Translations under genes and position numbers: made by a program
Assembly: GCA_023425285.1 (NCBI GenBank)
Contig: JAFACY010000271.1
Location: 1 to 7,007 of the forward strand
Origin: Bacillota bacterium
GTDB taxonomy: Bacteria > Bacillota > Clostridia > Tissierellales > Sedimentibacteraceae
Reading direction: 5' to 3'
DNA length: 7,007 nucleotides
Shown here: positions 1 through 5,471 of the stretch, one piece after another
Layout of the letters: every line of letters begins with the position of its first letter
Numbering within the stretch: position 1 is the stretch's first letter
Notes under the pieces: model-generated
Told to the model about the DNA's origin: nothing
Database searches by the model: none
Seen by the model: only the letters and a program-made list of their open reading frames with translations

Positions 1-2
1 GA

Positions 3-53
3 ATACTGAAGGTAAAGGGATGGCTGGATAGAAAACGTCCGTGGAAGCAATAA
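3..53 (+). CDS. Possible C-terminal tail of an upstream gene (partial)
   Basis: The third frame is open from the left edge to a TAA at 51-53 and reads ILKVKGWLDRKRPWKQ. The tail is basic and ends 56 bases before the sigma factor gene, as a preceding same-strand gene would. The other two forward frames stop earlier (at bases 7-9 and 29-31). Sixteen codons are too few to name a family. Chance openness over this length is quite possible, so this is only a plausible gene end. Confidence 0.35.
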   Translation: MLKVKGWLDRKRPWKQ

Positions 54-109
54 CAGAAGTTTACATAATTTACATTATGACAAGCGTTCATTAACAATAA
101 GGGGTAAAG

Positions 110-634
110 ATGTTAATTTATTTAAGTTTACTGAATACTGAAGAAGAAAAAAATAAGTTTGAACAAATTTACAGCCAATACAGACTTACAATGTTTTATG
201 TGGCTAAGAGCATCTTAAAGGACGATTTTTTATCTGAAGATGCTGTTCATGATGCCTTTATAAACATTGCCAAAAGTCTTGATAATATATCAGATGCTGT
301 AAGCCTCAGAACAAAGGGATATGTTGTAATTATTGTCAGAAATATATGTTTTAATATTCTGAAAAAGCAAAAACAGATTGTCGAAATTGAAGATTTTGAT
401 GAAAATATTTCATACGATTTATGTCTGGAGGATGAGGTATTATCTAAGTTATCCTTCGATTCCATCATAGAACAGATTATGGAGCTTCCTGAGATATATA
501 AGGATGTGCTGTATTTATCATATGTGGAGGATCTCAGTGTCCAGGAGATATCTGAATTATTCAATATTTCTGATGAGACTGTGAAAAAGAGATTACAAAG
601 AGGAAGAAAAAAATTATCTGAAAAAATTTTATAA
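110..634 (+). CDS. RNA polymerase sigma factor, sigma-70 family (ECF-like)
   Basis: This is a 174-residue alternative sigma factor that would direct RNA polymerase to a small set of promoters. It has the two-domain ECF layout. Region 2 covers about residues 17-86, with FEQIYSQYRLTMFYVAKSIL followed by the acidic SEDAVHDAFINIAKSL helix that contacts core polymerase and the -10 element. Region 4 covers about 117-172, with the helix-turn-helix LSVQEISELFNISDETVKKR followed by the basic end LQRGRKKLSEKIL. The N-terminus (MLIYLSLLNTEEEKNKFEQIY) matches the usual start of a Clostridia subfamily, and AAGGGG at 99-104 lies five bases before the ATG, so the start is well supported. A sigma-like gene and a membrane protein of anti-sigma type follow, which suggests regulation by membrane sequestration. 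The target promoters and the signal cannot be read from the window. Confidence 0.93.
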   Translation: MLIYLSLLNTEEEKNKFEQIYSQYRLTMFYVAKSILKDDFLSEDAVHDAFINIAKSLDNISDAVSLRTKGYVVIIVRNICFNILKKQKQIVEIEDFDENISYDLCLEDEVLSKLSFDSIIEQIMELPEIYKDVLYLSYVEDLSVQEISELFNISDETVKKRLQRGRKKLSEKIL

Positions 635-708
635 TTTTTGTCCCCTTTTGCCATTTAAAATTGTTTATATAGTATAGAGAATTTTTAAAGCATGCAGGTG
701 GGTAAATT

Positions 709-1116
709 ATGAATATGGAAGCTTATTTTAACAGAATATATGCGGTTGCCTTTAAACTGACCGGTGATAAGGAGATTGCTGAAGAAATATCGACAAAAGC
801 AATACTTAAGACAATCAGTAATTTTAACAGTGAAACTGAAATAACTGTGGGTATGTTTAAATTAACTATTTTAGAATTATATAAAATATACTTGATTATG
901 CCTAAATCCAGGTATAATGATAATATGAATGGAATTCAAAGCGCGTTATTGAAGCTTAAGCCGGTAAACAGAGCATTGGTAATATGGAAGGACATACTTG
1001 GGTTTAAGCTGTCAGATAATACACCATTATCAGGTTCATACGGAGAGCTGTACAAGGAGCTCACATATGGCAGAAAAGAGCTTAAAGAGCACATAAGCAT
1101 GGGTCAGATAGATTAG
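709..1116 (+). CDS. Degenerate sigma-factor-like protein
   Basis: This 135-residue protein resembles an ECF sigma factor that has lost parts. Residues 6-40 (YFNRIYAVAFKLTGDKEIAE and on) match the start of region 2, including the LTGD...AEE helix. Residues 79-128 follow the region 4 outline: ALLKLKPVNRALVIWKDILGF corresponds to the helix before the HTH, and YGRKELKEHI to the final basic helix. The HTH itself is poor: LSDNTPLSGSYGELYKELTY replaces the usual E-I-A...V-K-x-R pattern, and the stretch joining regions 2 and 4 is short. It probably does not bind a -35 element normally. AGGTGGG at 696-702, six bases before the ATG, supports the start. It lies 74 bases after the sigma gene and 24 before the membrane protein gene, so co-expression is likely. 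It could be a helper, a decoy for the anti-sigma factor, or a decaying paralogue. Confidence 0.72.
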   Translation: MNMEAYFNRIYAVAFKLTGDKEIAEEISTKAILKTISNFNSETEITVGMFKLTILELYKIYLIMPKSRYNDNMNGIQSALLKLKPVNRALVIWKDILGFKLSDNTPLSGSYGELYKELTYGRKELKEHISMGQID

Positions 1117-1140
1117 GTGTATTAACAGAGAGGGCTATAT

Positions 1141-1818
1141 ATGTATAATGAAATATTAATAAACGCATTGTCAGCATCAATGGAAAATGAACTGAATGCC
1201 ATTCCTTCATCCGAAGAATTAGAAGGATATCACAGCTTTTCTTCTGAGTTTGATAAAAGGATGAAAAAAATAATAAAAAAAACGAAAATTAAATATATAA
1301 GCATAGATAAATTCAGAGTCAGAAGGAGCATTGTTGCGGCATCCTTGTTAATAGTTATAGCAGCTGCATCAATGAGCGTTGAAGCTTTGAGGCTGCCTGT
1401 AATAAGACTGACTGAAAAAATATATACTGAATTTTCTGAAATTCTTTTTGATAATGAAGAAAATATAGATGTTCCTGAATTTATCGAAGATGTATATGTA
1501 CCCGCATACATGACAGAAGGCTACACTTTGCTTGAAGAAAGCAATGATATGAAATTGATGCATTTCATGGTTTATTCCAATGAAAAGGATCAACTTATTA
1601 TGGTTGACCAATTTACTTTAAGTGTGAGCATGGCTGTAGACACCGAAGGGATAACGACGGAGGAAATAACGATTAAGGGTATGAACGGAATAATATATTC
1701 AAAAAACGGTTTAACAACCATAATAATTAATGATAATAATTATGTTCATATGGTTTCCGGTTATGAAGGCAGGGAAGAAATTATCAGGATAGCCGAATCA
1801 CTGCATATCAGAGAATAA
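1141..1818 (+). CDS. Single-pass membrane protein with DUF4367 domain, probable anti-sigma factor
   Basis: This 225-residue protein has a cytoplasmic N-terminus of about 62 residues, one membrane helix (about 63-82, SIVAASLLIVIAAASMSVEA, preceded by the basic KFRVRR), and an outer domain. The N-terminal part, with IPSSEELEGYHSFSSEFDKR and then a lysine-rich run, is the kind seen in proteins encoded beside Clostridia ECF-like sigma factors. The outer part from about residue 118 (YVPAYMTEGYTLLEE, then alternating strands to about 222) fits the DUF4367 family. By topology and gene order it would hold the sigma factor at the membrane and respond to an outside signal; this role is inferred, as no zinc-binding anti-sigma motif is visible. 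AGAGAGGG at 1127-1134 lies six bases before the ATG. It sits between the sigma-like gene and the DUF6054-like gene with gaps of 24 and 20 bases, so it belongs to the same operon. Confidence 0.78.
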   Translation: MYNEILINALSASMENELNAIPSSEELEGYHSFSSEFDKRMKKIIKKTKIKYISIDKFRVRRSIVAASLLIVIAAASMSVEALRLPVIRLTEKIYTEFSEILFDNEENIDVPEFIEDVYVPAYMTEGYTLLEESNDMKLMHFMVYSNEKDQLIMVDQFTLSVSMAVDTEGITTEEITIKGMNGIIYSKNGLTTIIINDNNYVHMVSGYEGREEIIRIAESLHIRE

Positions 1819-1838
1819 ATTATGAATGAGGAGAATAC

Positions 1839-2174
1839 ATGGCACTGGATATGAGAATAAATCTGCATCCTGAGAAGGCGGCGGAAATTGTTAATGATGA
1901 AATCATAGGCGGAAGTGTCACGGGAGAGCTTATTGACAGCTACGTGATACAAGGTGACAATGATAAAATGTGTGTAGTATCAGTGTATGATAAGCATTAT
2001 TACAGAGCAGGCAACAGGCTTACACTTACTGTAATTATAGATAATATGGAAGGTATAACTAAGGTTCATTGTGTATCAGGCGGAGGCGGTGAAGGTTTCT
2101 TCCGCTTTGACTGGGGAGCAGCAGAAAGCTTTGAATATTGTGTAGAAGAGGCACTTTCTAAATACAAAATATAA
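1839..2174 (+). CDS. DUF6054-like small protein
   Basis: This is a 111-residue soluble protein with no signal peptide or membrane helix. It begins with a helix-like stretch, HPEKAAEIVNDEIIGGSVTG, followed by strands (VVSVYDKHYYRAGNRLTLTV), then a glycine run at 81-86 and FFRFDWGAAESF at 87-98, and ends in an amphipathic helix, CVEEALSKYKI. This pattern, with the conserved arginine-asparagine loop, the GGG segment and the FDWG motif, is what I recall of DUF6054, whose function is unknown. The family call comes from memory of the motif pattern, not from a search. GAGGAG at 1828-1833 lies five bases before the ATG, and the gene follows the DUF4367 gene by 20 bases. It is the last gene before a stem-loop. 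Its place in a sigma/anti-sigma operon suggests a role in, or control by, that circuit. Confidence 0.68.
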   Translation: MALDMRINLHPEKAAEIVNDEIIGGSVTGELIDSYVIQGDNDKMCVVSVYDKHYYRAGNRLTLTVIIDNMEGITKVHCVSGGGGEGFFRFDWGAAESFEYCVEEALSKYKI

Positions 2175-2206
2175 ATTCAGTGGAGAACTCAGACTTCACT
2201 GAATTT
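2173..2206 (+). terminator. Stem-loop closing the sigma factor operon
   Basis: The arm AAATTCAGTGGAG (2173-2185) pairs with CTTCACTGAATTT (2194-2206), giving a 13-bp stem with one G-T wobble and an eight-base loop. It starts inside the stop codon of the DUF6054-like gene. The T-run after it is poor (AATTTACTCTT), so termination may be partial, letting some transcription reach the lipoprotein gene. Confidence 0.55.
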
Positions 2207-2247
2207 AATTTACTCTTACAAAAGAAATTAAATAAGGGATCGTATCT

Positions 2248-3018
2248 ATGAAGACAAAAATAATTTTTTTGATAGTTATTATTATACTGTTTACGGCATG
2301 CACAAATAGAGATGAAAATGATAGTGCCGGCAATTCAACAGATGGCGATAATGAAATCGCAAAAAGCATTGATTTATATTTTACCCCTGTTGAAAGGACA
2401 CTGTTGAAGGAAGGATTACCGGAAGAGGGTTGGATTATAGGACGAAGCATTTATTTTGGTGACCTGCCTGGGCAGATAGAATCGACGCTGCATTTATATG
2501 TGGACAGTAACGAAGATAACGGACGAAAACCCGGTGAGGGAGTAATATGTGGTTTTTTAGAGCACGGTGATAAATTGTATGAGCTTGGAGATGTGGGCAG
2601 CTTTGGCTTCAATGATTTGGATGTACTATTAGAAGACAGAACCTATGACGGTATCAGGGAAATTAATATTATCGGAGGCATGGGAGCAACTTATGTAGAA
2701 ATGAAGGTAATTACCTACAATGAAGACAGTAACGAATGGGAAAATATATTGACCATGGGGTCTCCTGTGATTGCAGATTTGGACAGAGATGGACGTGAAG
2801 AGCTGATAGCAGGTTCCAGAGGAAGTGTGCCGTCATTTGTACATATATACAGATGGAATGACAATTACTTTGAAAGGGCGGATGTATGCGAAGCTACCGG
2901 AAACCTATATGCGTTTGCAGATACAATAAATGGCGAATGGATTATTAAAACAGGCGTACAAGGCTCAGAGCCCACATCCTACAGATATGAGGCAGGGAAG
3001 CTTATAGAGTTCAAATGA
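2248..3018 (+). CDS. Lipoprotein with an FG-GAP/VCBS-like segment
   Basis: This 256-residue protein is exported and lipid-anchored. It opens with a lysine-charged start, a hydrophobic run (residues 5-16) and the lipobox FTAC, with Cys18 as the modified residue, followed by a polar acidic linker (TNRDENDSAGNSTDGDNE). The mature part looks mostly beta-stranded. At 174-190, VIADLDRDGREELIAGS matches the acidic calcium-loop pattern (D-x-D-x-D-G-x-x-E-L) of FG-GAP/VCBS beta-propeller repeats, and the following strand (VHIYRWNDNYFERA) is typical of what comes after such a loop. An earlier strand-rich segment (GDVGSFGFNDLDVLLEDRTY) could be a degenerate repeat. No enzyme motif is visible. AAGGGA at 2234-2239 lies eight bases before the ATG. 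It follows the stem-loop that closes the sigma operon, so it is either a separate unit or read through. The surface location is well supported; the function is unknown. Confidence 0.8.
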   Translation: MKTKIIFLIVIIILFTACTNRDENDSAGNSTDGDNEIAKSIDLYFTPVERTLLKEGLPEEGWIIGRSIYFGDLPGQIESTLHLYVDSNEDNGRKPGEGVICGFLEHGDKLYELGDVGSFGFNDLDVLLEDRTYDGIREINIIGGMGATYVEMKVITYNEDSNEWENILTMGSPVIADLDRDGREELIAGSRGSVPSFVHIYRWNDNYFERADVCEATGNLYAFADTINGEWIIKTGVQGSEPTSYRYEAGKLIEFK

Positions 3019-3024
3019 GTAAAA

Positions 3025-3050
3025 TAATTATTATATAATTAAATTTTTTT
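3025..3050 (+). terminator. Weak A/T-only hairpin after the lipoprotein gene
   Basis: TAATTAT (3025-3031) pairs with ATAATTA (3035-3041) around a three-base loop, and a run of seven T lies at 3044-3050. The position and T-run fit a terminator for the lipoprotein gene, but the stem has no G-C pair and may be a chance product of AT-rich sequence. Confidence 0.3.
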
Positions 3051-3064
3051 ACTGTAAATAATTC

Positions 3065-3093
3065 TTGTTTTAGTATACAATATATTGTAATAT
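3065..3093 (+). promoter_or_regulatory. Candidate promoter of the GGDEF gene
   Basis: TTGTTT (3065-3070) and TAATAT (3088-3093) are spaced 17 bases apart and resemble a sigma-A type -35/-10 pair. The gap holds no other gene, and the downstream gene needs a start of transcription here if the upstream hairpin stops polymerase. Both boxes are imperfect, and AT-rich DNA gives such matches often. Confidence 0.35.
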
Positions 3094-3100
3094 ATTGTAA
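3076..3100. repeat. Palindrome and direct repeat in the GGDEF promoter region
   Basis: TACAATATATTGTA (3076-3089) is a perfect 14-base palindrome. It overlaps two exact adjacent copies of TATATTGTAA (3081-3090 and 3091-3100). The pair covers the candidate -10 box, which is where a repressor site would lie. An operator is inferred; a chance A/T pattern is the alternative. Confidence 0.4.
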
Positions 3101-3118
3101 GAAAAAACAGAAAAAAGT

Positions 3119-3125
3119 AAAAGGA
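3119..3125 (+). promoter_or_regulatory. Distant ribosome binding site of the GGDEF gene
   Basis: AAAAGGA is the only purine-rich site before the ATG at 3139 and lies 13 bases upstream, further than for the other genes here (five to eight bases). No other in-frame ATG, GTG or TTG exists between the upstream stop (3118-3120) and 3139, so the start stands, but translation may be weak. Confidence 0.45.
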
Positions 3126-3138
3126 TAATTACTCATAT

Positions 3139-4209
3139 ATGAATATATTGACATTTGTAAAGCATAATCTTGTTAAGTTGTTAATTCAAAGTTTATTTAT
3201 AATAATATTGATAATAAGTATTTTTTCTATTGAATTTACGATTGACATATTACATAACGACGGTAAATCCGTTAATTATGTGGGAATCATAAGAGGAGGA
3301 ACACAGCTTCTGATAAAGCAGGAGTTATCAAACAATCCAAATGAAGAATTGATAGAAGAATTGGACGGTATAATTAATCAGTTAAAAACACATGATAAAA
3401 ATAATCACTTTGCAATACATGAAGACAAAAGGCTACAGGAATTACTTTCTGCTATAGAAATAAAATGGATTGAATTAAAGGAAGAAATTTACAATTACAG
3501 GTCAGGTGCTGAACCTCTGAAGCTTTATAATTTAAGTGATGAATATTATGAGCTGTCTAATAACATGGTATTTGAAACTCAGGCGTATGTTGAAACTAAA
3601 GTAGAAAAACTGTCTCATATGCGATCGAGATTATTCATAAGTACAATTTTAATAATAATTTTCAGCATACAGCAATTTGTCAGTAAGGTTATGGTGCAGA
3701 ATAAAAATGCTGCGTTAAATCAGGTTGCATATGTTGATAATTTAACCGGTCTGTCCAATAGGGCGCATTGTAATGAAATCCTTCTTAAATATAACGAAAT
3801 GGAAATGCTGCCTGATCTGACATGTGTGTATATAGACTTAAATAATTTAAAAGTTACCAATGATTTGCTCGGACATGAGGCCGGAGATAAATTCATAAGA
3901 GATTTTGCTGCAATTTTAAAAGAAGCAAGCAGTCCATACGGATTTGTATGCCGTAACGGCGGAGATGAGTTTGTGGCTATTTTTGAAAATTGCTCAGAAA
4001 AAAATATAAATGATTATATAGGCTATTTAAATGAAAAAACTGCCTTATACAATGCTCAGGAGAGTGAAGTTAAAATCAGCTTTGCCATCGGTTTTGCTTT
4101 TTCACATGAGATAAGCACGAATCAGATGAATGATCTTTTATCATTGGCAGATAAGCGCATGTACAAGAATAAGACAGAGTATAAAAAAAGTCTGTTAAAT
4201 AAAGCATAA
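3139..4209 (+). CDS. Membrane-bound GGDEF protein, probable diguanylate cyclase
   Basis: This 356-residue protein probably makes cyclic di-GMP from two GTP at the inner face of the membrane. It has a first membrane helix at about 11-33, an outer region at about 35-162 predicted to be helical, a second helix at about 165-182, and a GGDEF domain from about 196 to 350. The domain keeps its landmarks: DNLTGLSNR (200-208), DLNNLKVTND (233-242), GHEAGD (245-250), the signature GGDEF (274-278) in an RNGGDEF context, and a final ADKRMYKNK helix (337-345). The active site looks intact. The inhibitory I-site RxxD expected just before the signature is SPYG here (266-269), so product inhibition at that site is probably missing. 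The outer region has VNYVGIIRGGTQLLIKQE (45-62), resembling the N-x-x-G-x-x-R...Q...K motif of PilJ/NIT-like helical sensor domains. No EAL or HD-GYP domain is present. A strong terminator follows, so it is probably transcribed alone. Confidence 0.92.
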   Translation: MNILTFVKHNLVKLLIQSLFIIILIISIFSIEFTIDILHNDGKSVNYVGIIRGGTQLLIKQELSNNPNEELIEELDGIINQLKTHDKNNHFAIHEDKRLQELLSAIEIKWIELKEEIYNYRSGAEPLKLYNLSDEYYELSNNMVFETQAYVETKVEKLSHMRSRLFISTILIIIFSIQQFVSKVMVQNKNAALNQVAYVDNLTGLSNRAHCNEILLKYNEMEMLPDLTCVYIDLNNLKVTNDLLGHEAGDKFIRDFAAILKEASSPYGFVCRNGGDEFVAIFENCSEKNINDYIGYLNEKTALYNAQESEVKISFAIGFAFSHEISTNQMNDLLSLADKRMYKNKTEYKKSLLNKA

Positions 4210-4221
4210 ACATTCCGGAGG

Positions 4222-4266
4222 AAATAGTGGAGATTTGACATAATGCTCAAATCTCCACTATTTTTT
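4222..4266 (+). terminator. Rho-independent terminator after the GGDEF gene
   Basis: AAATAGTGGAGATTTGA (4222-4238) pairs perfectly with TCAAATCTCCACTATTT (4247-4263): 17 bp, an eight-base loop, and a T-run reaching 4266. It starts 13 bases after the stop codon. It separates the GGDEF gene from the binding-protein operon. Confidence 0.9.
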
Positions 4267-4293
4267 GACACAATTATATGGCATGCATATTTG
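4265..4293 (+). promoter_or_regulatory. Candidate promoter of the binding-protein/WG-repeat operon
   Basis: A perfect -35 consensus TTGACA (4265-4270) emerges from the T-run of the terminator. At 17-base spacing the -10 position reads TATTTG (4288-4293), which is a poor match. This would give an untranslated leader of roughly 60 bases. A promoter is needed here because of the terminator just upstream, but these exact boxes are uncertain. Confidence 0.35.
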
Positions 4294-4361
4294 TATTGCT
4301 TAAGCAGAACAAAATCAAAGTAAAACACGTCTAATTAATAACTATAATATAGGGGTATAAA

Positions 4362-5450
4362 ATGAAAAAGAAAAATATATTTGTAATATGCATATTTGCA
4401 GCAGCAGTAATTTTAATTTTTTTTGTAAGACATAGTTACAAAACCGGTACACCGGATAGGACAGGTTCATGGTCGCACATCAATCAGGAAGTACAAAGGA
4501 GTAAAGACTGGGTGCAGTATGTGCAAAACAGTGAATTTCAGCTTGGAGAAAGAAGCGTGAGGGGAAGCTGGAATACACCAACGGGAAAGGAAGACTACTA
4601 CGAAATAAAGTTCGGCACATATCCAAGCCTTGACGGATCAACGGTTGCAGTACCCATGGCAGTTGAGTTTGCAAGACAGCATTTAAATTTCACTGATGAG
4701 GATGCCAATGATTTTGCATCATTCACAACAACACACTATGCATATGAAAATTTAATATTGAAGCAGGCTAATACAATGGGCATGATCAGAACCATAACTA
4801 CATTTTTGGATGAAAATCATCCTGTGGACTTAATTATAGCCACGGAGCCATCCGATGAAGAAGTTAAATTAGCACGAGATAAAAATGTTGAGCTGACAGT
4901 AGAACCGGTTTGCTATGATGCCTTTGTTTTTATAACTCATAAGGATAATGAAGTGGATACCCTCACAATCGAACAAATACAAAAGATATATTCAGGAGAA
5001 ATTACGAATTGGCAGGAGGTCGGAGGAAAAAATCAAAGCATAAAAGCCTTTCAAAGGGAGAAAAACTCAGGCAGTCAGACTGCGATGGAAAATTTAGTAA
5101 TGAAGGATATTCCCATGCTTCCTCCAAACATAGTCAAGGTTGCGGAAGGAATGGGGATGCTTGTTGACGTGGTAGGAGAATATGAAAACAGCAAGGCAAG
5201 CATCGGATATACATATAAATATTACATCGATACACTATATAAAAACGAAAATATAAAGACTATTAAGGTTGAAGGAATTTCACCCGACAGTGAAAATTTA
5301 AAAAACAAATCATATCCGTTTACAACTAATTACTATGGTGTAATCCGCAAGGAGGATGAACAAAAAGTAGCCGGTAAATTTTTAGAATGGATGCTATCAT
5401 CTGAAGGACAGAAATGCATTGAGCAGGCAGGCTATATTTCGTTGAATTAA
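4362..5450 (+). CDS. PstS-like solute-binding protein with N-terminal membrane anchor
   Basis: This 362-residue protein has the periplasmic-binding-protein fold of the phosphate-binding PstS group. Marks are YPSLDGSTVAVPMAVEFARQ (87-106), the ligand loop typical of the family; the hinge segment VDLIIATEPSDEE (155-167); EPVCYDAFVFITHKDNEVDT with LTIEQIQKIYSGEITNWQEV (181-220); REKNSGSQTAMENL (232-245), the second ligand loop; and the closing FLEWMLSSEGQKCIEQAGYI. The N-terminus has KKK then a hydrophobic helix (6-22) without a lipobox (Cys10 is preceded by Ile), so it is probably an uncleaved anchor with the domain outside. AGGGG at 4351-4355, six bases before the ATG, supports the start. Phosphate or a similar oxyanion is the likely ligand by family, but this is unproven. 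No permease or ATPase gene lies beside it; the next gene, 21 bases on, is a WG-repeat surface protein. A sensory or scavenging role is as likely as transport. Confidence 0.85.
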   Translation: MKKKNIFVICIFAAAVILIFFVRHSYKTGTPDRTGSWSHINQEVQRSKDWVQYVQNSEFQLGERSVRGSWNTPTGKEDYYEIKFGTYPSLDGSTVAVPMAVEFARQHLNFTDEDANDFASFTTTHYAYENLILKQANTMGMIRTITTFLDENHPVDLIIATEPSDEEVKLARDKNVELTVEPVCYDAFVFITHKDNEVDTLTIEQIQKIYSGEITNWQEVGGKNQSIKAFQREKNSGSQTAMENLVMKDIPMLPPNIVKVAEGMGMLVDVVGEYENSKASIGYTYKYYIDTLYKNENIKTIKVEGISPDSENLKNKSYPFTTNYYGVIRKEDEQKVAGKFLEWMLSSEGQKCIEQAGYISLN

Positions 5451-5471
5451 TATTTATATAAGGAGGATTTC

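Noticed and set aside
247..654. 135-codon open frame on the minus strand inside the sigma factor gene
   Set aside because: It lies antisense to clear sigma regions 2 and 4 and has a low-complexity, serine- and phenylalanine-rich composition, as expected of a shadow frame.
648..678. Promoter before the degenerate sigma gene (TTGCCA with TATAGA)
   Set aside because: The spacing is 19 bases and both boxes are imperfect. There is no convincing terminator between the two genes, so read-through from the first gene is the simpler view.
709..1116. Degenerate sigma gene as a frameshifted pseudogene
   Set aside because: The frame is continuous, starts with a good ribosome binding site, keeps matches at both ends in one frame and sits tightly in the operon. 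Loss of the HTH looks like divergence, not a reading-frame break.
1230..1952. Three minus-strand open frames over the DUF4367 gene and the start of the next gene
   Set aside because: Each is antisense to well-supported coding sequence with good ribosome binding sites; none shows a known domain.
4122..4328. Open frame on the minus strand across the GGDEF gene end and the terminator
   Set aside because: It is antisense to the conserved C-terminus of the GGDEF domain and crosses a perfect terminator stem; the protein shows no recognisable domain.
4343..4348. Perfect TATAAT just upstream of the binding-protein gene
   Set aside because: It is too close to the ATG at 4362: transcription would begin inside the ribosome binding site, and there is no -35 match at the right distance (GTAAAA at 4320-4325).
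4389..4391. Cys10 of the binding protein as a lipobox cysteine
   Set aside because: The residues before it are Phe-Val-Ile. Lipoprotein signal peptidase needs a small residue (Gly, Ala or Ser) at -1, and the hydrophobic run continues after the cysteine.
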